Assembly: GCA_035533075.1 (NCBI GenBank)
Contig: DATLUO010000283.1
Span: forward strand, 1 to 35,502
Origin: Pirellulales bacterium
Lineage (GTDB): Bacteria; Planctomycetota; Planctomycetia; Pirellulales; JAICIG01
Length of the DNA stretch: 35,502 bases
Reading direction: 5' to 3'
Below the pieces are notes generated by a model. That model was not told the origin of the DNA, did no database searches, and worked only from the letters and a program-made list of their open reading frames with translations. This document shows positions 14,817-21,874 of the stretch, piece after piece; the stretch's first letter is position 1, and each line of letters starts with the position of its first letter. Position numbers and translations under genes: made by a program.

Positions 14817-16088
14817 TCACGCCGCCAAGGAGTAACGCCGCTCAGCCAACCCGAGCTGCCGTAAAGCCAGTTCCGACTTTTGCTGCCACTCCAAGCCATG
14901 TGGCGCGCGGGTCGCCCTAAGACAGGCCTCAAAGGCGGCCTGATTTCGCTTGGCCAGATCATTTGTCGGATCGAAGCGGATGGCCGCCTCAAATGCAGCA
15001 CCGACCAAATCGGGCGAAAAACCGAGTTCGGCCTGAGCGATCGCTCGCCACTCTTCGAGTTGACTCTTTACCGTGTCCGACGCCTGCATCTTGAGCCCCG
15101 TTTCGCACATCGCGCGGCACTCGTCGAATCGCTCGGTGCTAAGGTAGTGGTGAGCTAGAAAAAGGTAAGGCCAGACTACCGGTGTGCCGAGCCTGACTGC
15201 TTGCTCGAAGTCCGTAACCGCACGCCTGCTACAGCCGTACTGCAGAATCCCGCGTCCTACGAGTAGCCCGTCGTTGTTCGGGTCCGCCTGCAAGCCACGC
15301 GAGTAATAATCCACGGCGACTCCCGCGTTTCCCAACAATTCGTGGCAGAAGCCCAACAGGCCGACCGTCATCGCGTAAGCCGATCTACGGCCCGCCTCGT
15401 TTTCATCCGCTTCAAGCTTCGCCACGTTCCTGTCGAGGACCGGAATCAAATCGCGGTAGAGTTGGGCTGAATCAGCGTCCGAGGCCGTTCTGGTCTCGTT
15501 GAAGCGGACGGCCGCCGCTCGGGCCACCACCACGGGAGCTTGGTTTTCCGCGTCCAATAATACATCCTTCGCCAGCTTCCCGGTGGCGCTTGGGTCGGAC
15601 TCCGCCAGCGCGTGCAGATAGACCGCTCGGTAATGAGCATTTGCAGGATCGCTCTGCGACGCATGCCGGTAGAAGACCGCCGCCACTTCAGGATTGCCAG
15701 CCTCCAGCCAGATCGATCCTCTCAGATAGCCGAGCAAAGCCGGCGCGATATACTCTCTCCACCGTCGAAGCAGGGCAAGAGCTCGGTCCCATTCTCCGCT
15801 TTGCCGCGCCTCGAACGCCTCATTAAGCTGCTGCTGAGCCTGGGGATTCATCTCCTTGGGGTTGATCGCGGCAGGTGGCTCGCTCACAGAGTAGAGGTCC
15901 TCGGAGAGCCATTGCGCACGTGCCTTTTCCGTCGGGTTCAGGGCCTTTAATGGAGCGTCCAGAGCATCGCGGATGGCTTCGGCCTCCATCGAGTCGTCCT
16001 TTCCCTCTTTAATCAGCCGGTGAAGGTCAAGAAGTCCCTTCGCCACTAAATTGAAGCTCGGGCTGCCGAACACGGGTTGCGGAAGCAT
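14817..16088 (-). CDS. Tetratricopeptide-repeat protein, possible partner of the Tse2-like protein
   Basis: A 423-aa soluble protein with TPR-type helical hairpins from about residue 90: an AFEARQSGEWDRALALLRRW unit, AGNPEVAAVFYRHASQSDPA, LGNAGVAVDYYSRGLQADPN and LAHHYLSTERFDECRAMCE, each with the A/G and small-residue pattern of TPRs. There is no signal peptide or enzyme motif. TPR arrays bind proteins or peptides. It starts with ATG 2 nt after the stop of the upstream small gene, so the two form one transcription unit, and if that protein is a toxin this one could act as its antidote, chaperone or target adaptor; that is inference from position only. It converges on proB with 31 nt between the stops. 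Confidence 0.8.
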   Translation of the reverse strand: MLPQPVFGSPSFNLVAKGLLDLHRLIKEGKDDSMEAEAIRDALDAPLKALNPTEKARAQWLSEDLYSVSEPPAAINPKEMNPQAQQQLNEAFEARQSGEWDRALALLRRWREYIAPALLGYLRGSIWLEAGNPEVAAVFYRHASQSDPANAHYRAVYLHALAESDPSATGKLAKDVLLDAENQAPVVVARAAAVRFNETRTASDADSAQLYRDLIPVLDRNVAKLEADENEAGRRSAYAMTVGLLGFCHELLGNAGVAVDYYSRGLQADPNNDGLLVGRGILQYGCSRRAVTDFEQAVRLGTPVVWPYLFLAHHYLSTERFDECRAMCETGLKMQASDTVKSQLEEWRAIAQAELGFSPDLVGAAFEAAIRFDPTNDLAKRNQAAFEACLRATRAPHGLEWQQKSELALRQLGLAERRYSLAA

Positions 16089-16090
16089 GG

Positions 16091-16564
16091 TCAGGTCTCG
16101 TCAATTTGCCAAGCGGCGCGGGTGTTCGCGAGGTCTGTCTGATACTGGGCCAAAGGGACGACCTGAACCGGGGCGATGACGCCGTGAGTAATTGGCGGTT
16201 GGCCTGCATCGAGGATCAACTCGAGGCCGCTCGCGATCGGCCTGTCCTGGAATGGCCCAGTTCCCATCGTAAAGCAAGACGTGTTATTTGCTCCGCCTGC
16301 CCCCGGCACAATCGGGCGGAGCCGTTTTGGGATTCTCGTGAATTCGAGATTCCGCCAACCACGAACAACAGACATCCCGGTCGAGTCCAGAACCACATTG
16401 CTCGCCGCGTCGACCGTGATGTCGACACCCGGGCGCACGCCCAATTCGGAGGAGCTTGCCGAACCCACGGCAGACAGGTTATCCGCGGGATGGCGTTTCA
16501 TGGCTCGGTAGACTTTAGGCGGCTGGGCCGGTGCTCGGGTTGGGTTGCCGGTAGGTGAACTCAT
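16091..16564 (-). CDS. Tse2-like ADP-ribosyltransferase toxin candidate
   Basis: A 157-aa protein. Its motif order resembles short bacterial proteins related to Tse2, a toxic effector with an ADP-ribosyltransferase-like fold: a VYRAMKR segment near the N-terminus (residues 18-24), then GVRPGVDITVDAASNVV, STGMSVV (where relatives have TGGMSV), an RIPKRLRP stretch, and near the C-terminus ITHGVIAPVQVVPLAQYQTD with L-ANTRAAW, matching the H-x-IEPARPMSLxxYQxxLxxTRxxW pattern. Relatives usually have two glycines in TGGMS; here the first is serine. Start is ATG 16564, where TATAAT lies 6 nt upstream; the GTG at 16591 would include the promoter. It is coupled to a TPR gene 2 nt downstream. The similarity is from memory and not tested by search; an unrelated hypothetical protein is the alternative. 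Confidence 0.5.
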   Translation of the reverse strand: MSSPTGNPTRAPAQPPKVYRAMKRHPADNLSAVGSASSSELGVRPGVDITVDAASNVVLDSTGMSVVRGWRNLEFTRIPKRLRPIVPGAGGANNTSCFTMGTGPFQDRPIASGLELILDAGQPPITHGVIAPVQVVPLAQYQTDLANTRAAWQIDET

Positions 16565-16570
16565 TGCATC

Positions 16571-16576
16571 ATTATA
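16571..16576 (-). promoter_or_regulatory. -10 box next to a start codon, possible leaderless transcript
   Basis: A perfect TATAAT on the minus strand ends 6 nt before the ATG at 16564, so transcription would begin at or next to the first base of the start codon. No Shine-Dalgarno lies between. No good -35 is seen at 16-18 nt. Confidence 0.45.
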
Positions 16577-16660
16577 GCGAGCCGCGCGCACCGCTTGCGA
16601 GCCGATTGGCCGATCTTGGACGGCATCCTGCGGCTACTCGGCCGGATCGAAGACCAACGC

Positions 16661-18097
16661 TCAGCTTAATGGCGCCAGCGACGTGACGGCCTGTTGCAAG
16701 AGACCCGTCAAGAACGGCGGCAGGCTGATGCCGAACCAGAGGACGAACAGCATCAGCCCCACGATCGGCGCGCCGGTAGAAAAACCGTCGGGAAACGAGG
16801 CCTCCGTGCGGGGGCGCGAGGGTTCGCCCAACACCACGCTAAGCACCGTCGCCCCCATGCCCACAAAGACCACCAGCAACGCCGCCAGGAAGATCGCCGC
16901 TCCGGCGTAGTGGCCGCTCGAAAAGGCCGCGCTGACGATGGTGAACTCGCTGGCGAAGGGGCTGAAGGGCGGCGAGCCGCAGCTCGCCAGGAAGCCAAAA
17001 AAGAACAGCGGCCCGGAAAGCGGCAGGGCCCGCATCGCCCCCCGCACGTCGTCGGTCAGCTTGCTGCCGTAGGCCCGATGGATGTTGCCGGCCGAAAGGA
17101 ACAAGACGCCCTTGGTCATGGCGTTGTTGAACACGTGCAGCAGCGTGCCATATAAGGCGGCGCTGCCACCGATGCCGAGCCCGAACACCAGGATGCCCAT
17201 GTGCTCCACGCTGGAGTAGGCCAGCAAGCGTTTGAAGTCGCGCTGCCGCACCATGAACACGGCGGCGGTGACCATCGACAAGAGGCCCATGAAGATCATG
17301 GTTTGCGAGGCGAACGCCTTCTCGCCGCCCGCCACCACGATCTGATAGACGCGCAAGACGGCGAAAAAGACGCAGCTCGTCACGCCGCCGGCCATCAAGG
17401 CCCCGATCATGCCCGGCGCTTCGCCGTAGGCGTCGGGCTTCCAGGTGTGCATCGGCGAGAGGCCCATTTTGGTGCCGTAGCCGACCAAGAGCAGAACGAA
17501 GGCGGCGTGCAGCCAGGGACGCGAGAGGTCGGGCGCGTGCCGCAGCAGGTCGTCGAACGCCAGCGAGGGGTGCAAGCCGGCGTGGAACGCCGAGTAGGCC
17601 AGAAACAGCGTTCCCAACAGGGCCAGGGCAATCCCCACCGAGCAAATCAGCAGATACTTCCAGGTCGCTTCGAGCGAGCGGACGTTGTGATTGAAGTAGA
17701 GGCTGGGGGCGGTGACCAGCGTGGTCGCTTCGACCGCCACCCACATCAGCCCCAGGTGGTGAGAAAGGACGACCAGCGTCATCATCGACAGCGCCAACAG
17801 CATGCACGTGCAAAGCACGCGGTTCGGCCGCTCGGGCCGCAACGCCAAATAGCCCGGTGCATAGAGCATCGAGAGGAAGTGCAGCAGGCTGACGGCCAGC
17901 AAGACGATCTTCCCGGCCGCATCGAGCGCCAGCCAATCGCCGGGCTGCGACTCGACCGTCGCCCGCACGGCGTTGACGACCAGCGTCAGGTGCAACCCGG
18001 AGCCGAGCGGCAACACCCAGGGCCGCCAGCGGTCGGAAGGCGTCAAGGCCGCCAGCGCGGCCGCGGCGGCGGGAATGATGATCAGGTCACCGAGCAC
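16661..18097 (-). CDS. Proton-pumping antiporter-like subunit, HyfF/NuoN type
   Basis: A 478-aa integral membrane protein of the proton_antipo_M family (NuoL/M/N, HyfF, MrpA/D), with about 14 hydrophobic segments. Conserved parts are LMWVAVEATTLVTAPSLYF (with the key glutamate of transmembrane helix 5), GYGTKMGLSPMHTWKPDAY (with the conserved lysine), the FKRLLAYSSVEHMGIL segment and the MTKGVLFLSAG helix. In hydrogenase-4-type complexes HyfF is one of the ion-translocating subunits. The GTG at 18097 is chosen because AAGGAG lies 7 nt upstream; the GTG at 18103, which overlaps the previous stop as GTGA, has the same site only 1 nt away. It is the last gene of the operon; no hydrogenase large-subunit gene follows. 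Confidence 0.88.
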   Translation of the reverse strand: MLGDLIIIPAAAAALAALTPSDRWRPWVLPLGSGLHLTLVVNAVRATVESQPGDWLALDAAGKIVLLAVSLLHFLSMLYAPGYLALRPERPNRVLCTCMLLALSMMTLVVLSHHLGLMWVAVEATTLVTAPSLYFNHNVRSLEATWKYLLICSVGIALALLGTLFLAYSAFHAGLHPSLAFDDLLRHAPDLSRPWLHAAFVLLLVGYGTKMGLSPMHTWKPDAYGEAPGMIGALMAGGVTSCVFFAVLRVYQIVVAGGEKAFASQTMIFMGLLSMVTAAVFMVRQRDFKRLLAYSSVEHMGILVFGLGIGGSAALYGTLLHVFNNAMTKGVLFLSAGNIHRAYGSKLTDDVRGAMRALPLSGPLFFFGFLASCGSPPFSPFASEFTIVSAAFSSGHYAGAAIFLAALLVVFVGMGATVLSVVLGEPSRPRTEASFPDGFSTGAPIVGLMLFVLWFGISLPPFLTGLLQQAVTSLAPLS

Positions 18098-18099
18098 GC

Positions 18100-18732
18100 T
18101 CACTCCTTCAATGCCGATAGGTGCTGCACGCCCACCGGATCGAGCGCCCGGTTGATGTGCTGGATGATGATGCCCATCACAAACACCGCCACAAACAGGT
18201 CGAGCAGCACGCCGGCCTCGACCATCGCCGGCACGGCTTCGACCAAGAGCAGGCCGAACACGAACACGCCGTTTTCCAGCACCAGATAGGCCAGCGTCTG
18301 GCCGATGGTGCGGACGCGCGTCACGAGCATCAAAAAACCCGTGAAGAGCGTGGCCAGCGAGGCGGGCACCACAAGCTGGGTCGGACCGCTCTCGCGCAAG
18401 GGGAGCGTGTGCGAGATCCAGATGGCCAGTCCCGTGCCCGCGGCGCCGAGCAAGAGCGACGTGATGAACCCGCCCAGCGGACGGATTTCAGGTCCGATGG
18501 TCACGTCGCGCATGGCGTAAAACAGCAGTCTGGGAATGACGATTCCTTTGACGACCACGGTGATGCTGGCCAACAAGGCCGTCTGCAGCGTGTGCTCGAC
18601 CCAGAGCGGCGCCATCCCCAGCACCACCCCCTGCACCGCCACCAGATAGAGCACGGTGCGCACGCGGCCGGCGCCGAGAATGAAGAAGTTCAACAGCAGC
18701 ACGATTTCCAGCAGACTGGTCAACGATAACAT
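18100..18732 (-). CDS. Hydrogenase-4 component E-like membrane subunit (HyfE type)
   Basis: A 210-aa membrane protein with about six to seven hydrophobic helices: LLEIVLLLNFFILGAG, LYLVAVQGVVLGMAPLWV, ASITVVVKGIVIPRLLFYAM, PLGGFITSLLLGAAGTGLAI, VVPASLATLFTGFLMLV, LENGVFVFGLLLVEAVP and LLDLFVAVFVMGIII. The pattern QGVVLG, VVKGIVIPRLL, AYLVLENGVFVFGL and LDLFVAVFVMGIIIxHI is characteristic of HyfE, which corresponds to NuoK plus a linker segment in complex I. It has ATG 18732 as start, 3 nt after the HyfC-like stop, and overlaps the HyfF-like gene. No catalytic activity of its own is expected. Confidence 0.87.
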   Translation of the reverse strand: MLSLTSLLEIVLLLNFFILGAGRVRTVLYLVAVQGVVLGMAPLWVEHTLQTALLASITVVVKGIVIPRLLFYAMRDVTIGPEIRPLGGFITSLLLGAAGTGLAIWISHTLPLRESGPTQLVVPASLATLFTGFLMLVTRVRTIGQTLAYLVLENGVFVFGLLLVEAVPAMVEAGVLLDLFVAVFVMGIIIQHINRALDPVGVQHLSALKE

Positions 18733-18735
18733 AGA

Positions 18736-19650
18736 TCAACTCGGTACAAGCACGATGCCCAAACCCGACAGCACGCAGGCGGTAACCAGCAACCGAGGGA
18801 TCTCGGTCATGCGCAAACGGGCCATCGTCGATTCGATCACGCCGATCAGGCCGGCCGTCAACAACACCTCGGCGATGAACAACAGCCAGTCGAACGGGGG
18901 AATGCCCGTGTGAAACGGCAGCAAGATCTGCACGATCATGGCACAGAACAGGAACAGCTTGATCGACGCGCCGTAGAGGATCATGCCCAGCGCGGGGCCG
19001 CTGTGGTCGAGCACCATGACCTCATGGATCATGGTCAGCTCCAGGTGCGTGTTGGGATCGTCAAACGGGATGCGCGAGTTTTCGGCCAAGAGTACGATGA
19101 ACCAGCTCACCAGCACCAGCACCAGCGAGGCCCCGCCGTGCTGCCACTCGACGAGAATGGCGTCGCCGAGCATGTTCGACAGCCGCAGCGAATGCGACAG
19201 GCGGGCCGTCACCAACAGTCCGAAGAAGAGCGCCGGCTCGGCCAGGCAGGCGAAGGTGAGCTCGCGCGTGGTGCCCATGCCCTCGAACGACGAGCCGGTG
19301 TCGAGCGCGGCGAGCGAGAGGAAAAACCGGGAGAGCGCAAACAGATAGACAAATAGGATGGCGTCGCCCCGGAATGACACGGGCGAGTTTTCCGGTCCAA
19401 AGGGTATCAACAGCGCCGCCACCAGCGCCGCCGCCAGGCTCACCACGGGGCCGATGCGAAAGACCAGCGTGGTCGTGGTGCTGAAGACCGAGCCTTTTTG
19501 CACCAGCTTGATCAGATCGTAGTACGGTTGCAGCAGCGGCGGTCCCACGCGGCCTGCAAACCACGCCTTGGTCCTGATGATCACCCCGCGCAACAGCGGC
19601 GGCAACGCCAAGACCATGACGACGTGAACGAAGACCTCGATCGGACGCAC
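18736..19650 (-). CDS. Hydrogenase-4 component C / NuoH-like membrane subunit (HyfC type)
   Basis: A 304-aa membrane protein of the NuoH/HyfC/EchB family with about eight hydrophobic helices. Diagnostic parts are RTKAWFAGRVGPPLLQPYYD near residue 26-45, where the family has the KxxGRxGP loop, and IPFDDPNTHLELTMIHEVMV (about 205-224) with conserved acidic residues. This subunit anchors the soluble electron-transfer arm to the membrane in complex I and in energy-converting hydrogenases. The GTG at 19650 has GAGG 7 nt upstream, and the gene begins 9 nt after the HyfB-like stop. The soluble arm it should contact has no gene in the window. Confidence 0.9.
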   Translation of the reverse strand: MRPIEVFVHVVMVLALPPLLRGVIIRTKAWFAGRVGPPLLQPYYDLIKLVQKGSVFSTTTTLVFRIGPVVSLAAALVAALLIPFGPENSPVSFRGDAILFVYLFALSRFFLSLAALDTGSSFEGMGTTRELTFACLAEPALFFGLLVTARLSHSLRLSNMLGDAILVEWQHGGASLVLVLVSWFIVLLAENSRIPFDDPNTHLELTMIHEVMVLDHSGPALGMILYGASIKLFLFCAMIVQILLPFHTGIPPFDWLLFIAEVLLTAGLIGVIESTMARLRMTEIPRLLVTACVLSGLGIVLVPS

Positions 19651-19659
19651 TTGAAAACC

Positions 19660-21681
19660 TCAATAGGGCCAGACGAGCAGCAGCACCAGAATGGCCAGGA
19701 TGTAAAACAGATAGGCTTGCAGGCTCCCCTGCTGGAACACGCGAAAAAACAGCACGCGGCCGCCCATCCACCGCATGGCCGGCAGCACGATGCGCTGCAA
19801 TATGCTGTCGGGCGCCTCGCTGCGATACGCCGCCGCCTGGGGAAAAAGCTCGCGGATGGTGGGCGCGCTGACGTTGGGCCGCACAGCCCAACGAAACAAC
19901 GACACCAGCACTTCGCTGAACGAGGTCGACGTGTATTGCATCCGCGGCGTGGGGGCCAGGTATCCGCAGCCCCAGGTCACGGAAGTCGAGGTCAGCTCGG
20001 GGCGGAGCCGCGTCCAGAGGGCCACGCCGCCCACCAAGCACAGCCCGACGAGCAAAAAGCCGAGCATGCTCAACCAGAAGAACGCATCTCGCCCTTCCGC
20101 ACGCGTGAATTGGGCCAGCGACATCGGGCCGCTGGCCATGGCCACGCCATCCGCCGACGCCGAGGTCCACTCGACAATCGCCCGGTCGAGCGCCGGCACG
20201 ACCAGGCCGGGCAAAAGGCCGATCGTCACGCACGCCAGGCCCAGCAGGACCATTGGCCCAAGCATCACCGCGCCCGATTCGTGGGCCTCGCCGGCGTACA
20301 CGCTGCGCGGCGTCCCTAGAAACATGGCGCCAAACGCCATCGCATAGCAGGCCACCGCCATCGCTCCGATCAACGCCAGGCCCGGCGCCGCCAGCGACGC
20401 CCCCAGCAAGGTCTGCGTCTCGGAGACCTGCGATCCAATGCCCAGCATCGAGAACAGCCCGGTATAGATCAAAAACTCGCTCACAAAACCGTTCAGCGGC
20501 GGCAGTCCGCAAACCGCGACCGCCGCGATCAGAAAGCACGCGGCGGTCGCCGGCATACGCTTGGCCAGACCGCCCAACCGATTGATTTCGCGAGTGTGCG
20601 TGCCGTGCATCACGGAGCCCGCGCAGAAAAACAACAGCGACTTGAACAGCGAATGGTTCCACACGTGCCATAGCGCTCCGCCCAGACCGAGGGCCACCCA
20701 CTCGGCCCGGCCCATCGACCGGCCGAGCAAGGCCACGCCCAGGCCGATGAAGATGATGCCCATGTTCTCCACGCTGCTATAGGCCAACAGCCGCTTGAAG
20801 TCTTGTTGTGCGACGCCGATCGCCAGCGCTACCACCCCGGAGACGACCCCCAGCGCCAACAGCAATCCGCCCCACCAGATCGGCGGCTGCGGCAAAAACG
20901 AATAGACGCGGACCAGGCCGTAGACGCCCATCTTGATGAGCACGCCCGACATCAATGCCGACACATGACTGGGCGCATTGGCATGGGCCCCCGGCAGCCA
21001 GACGTGCAACGGCATGATGCCGGTCTTGAATCCGAAACCGACCAGCGCCAGCAGAAAGACCACGGTGGCCTGCGTCGCGGAACAATCGAGTTGTCGCGGC
21101 CAATCGAATGAACCGCTCAACGCCCGCAGCAGCCCGAACAAGCCAAACAGCATCAGCGTGCCGGTGTGCGTGGCCACCAGGTAGATCCACGCCGTCTCGC
21201 GCACGGCCGGCTTGTCGTCTTCGGTGGCCACCAGCACGAACGCGCTGAGCGCCATCACCTCCCAGCCCATCAGGAAAACGACGCTGTTCCGGGCAACGAC
21301 CAGCAGCGCCATGCCGGCCGCGCACAGTCCGTAGAACAGGCGAAGTCTGCGGCCGGTATCGGGATTTTCGCTCTGCCGCCAATAACCCTGGCCATAGATC
21401 GGCCCGAGCAGCGAAATCATGAAGACCGGCAACAGGAAAATGGCGGAGACGCCGTCGAGCCCGATATGGAAATCGGCGCCGGGCACCAACGGCCACGACC
21501 GCTGCCATTCTTGGCCGCTTCCGGCAGTGTACCATTTGCCCACGGCGGCGAAACCGGCGACGGCGCCGCCCGCCGCAATGGCCGTCGACAGCCACTGCCC
21601 CAATTCGCTCCGTCGGCCGAACAGCAAGCCAACGACGCCACTGAGCGCCAGCGCACCGATCGACCCGATCAACAACTCCAT
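19660..21681 (-). CDS. Hydrogenase-4 component B-like proton-pumping subunit (HyfB type)
   Basis: A 673-aa membrane protein of the NuoL/NuoM/HyfB family, of the usual HyfB length. Signatures are NSVVFLMGWEVMALSAFVLV with the conserved helix-5 glutamate, GFGFKTGIMPLHVWLPGAHA with the essential lysine, SALMSGVLIKMGVYGLVRV, FKRLLAYSSVENMGIIFIG and HSLFKSLLFFCAGSVMH. The C-terminal CGYLAPTPRMQYTSTSFSE segment is characteristic of HyfB rather than NuoL. It is the first gene of a four-gene operon (B, C, E, F order). The ATG at 21681 gives MELLIGS; a GTG at 21693 would add four residues, and neither has a strong ribosome binding site. Regulation is not evident; the gene upstream is divergent, 193 nt away. 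Confidence 0.9.
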   Translation of the reverse strand: MELLIGSIGALALSGVVGLLFGRRSELGQWLSTAIAAGGAVAGFAAVGKWYTAGSGQEWQRSWPLVPGADFHIGLDGVSAIFLLPVFMISLLGPIYGQGYWRQSENPDTGRRLRLFYGLCAAGMALLVVARNSVVFLMGWEVMALSAFVLVATEDDKPAVRETAWIYLVATHTGTLMLFGLFGLLRALSGSFDWPRQLDCSATQATVVFLLALVGFGFKTGIMPLHVWLPGAHANAPSHVSALMSGVLIKMGVYGLVRVYSFLPQPPIWWGGLLLALGVVSGVVALAIGVAQQDFKRLLAYSSVENMGIIFIGLGVALLGRSMGRAEWVALGLGGALWHVWNHSLFKSLLFFCAGSVMHGTHTREINRLGGLAKRMPATAACFLIAAVAVCGLPPLNGFVSEFLIYTGLFSMLGIGSQVSETQTLLGASLAAPGLALIGAMAVACYAMAFGAMFLGTPRSVYAGEAHESGAVMLGPMVLLGLACVTIGLLPGLVVPALDRAIVEWTSASADGVAMASGPMSLAQFTRAEGRDAFFWLSMLGFLLVGLCLVGGVALWTRLRPELTSTSVTWGCGYLAPTPRMQYTSTSFSEVLVSLFRWAVRPNVSAPTIRELFPQAAAYRSEAPDSILQRIVLPAMRWMGGRVLFFRVFQQGSLQAYLFYILAILVLLLVWPY

Positions 21682-21874
21682 ACCGAACACCACCCAGCGT
21701 CAACAGCAATGTCCCATAAGCTATCGTTCCGCCGTCCGGGTCACAACGGCTTTTTGGGCGGATCCGCAAAAAGTTGGTAGACAAAGTGTGCGGAAACGCC
21801 CTGCGCTTCGATTGTTTCCCGCCCGTCGTCATGTTAGCCTGATAGTCGTTCCAACACCCCGTGAGGCACTGTCT

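Noticed and set aside
19061-20701. 546-codon minus-strand frame across the HyfC- and HyfB-like genes
   Set aside because: It is arginine- and glycine-rich, without motifs, and overlaps two well supported membrane subunit genes in another frame.
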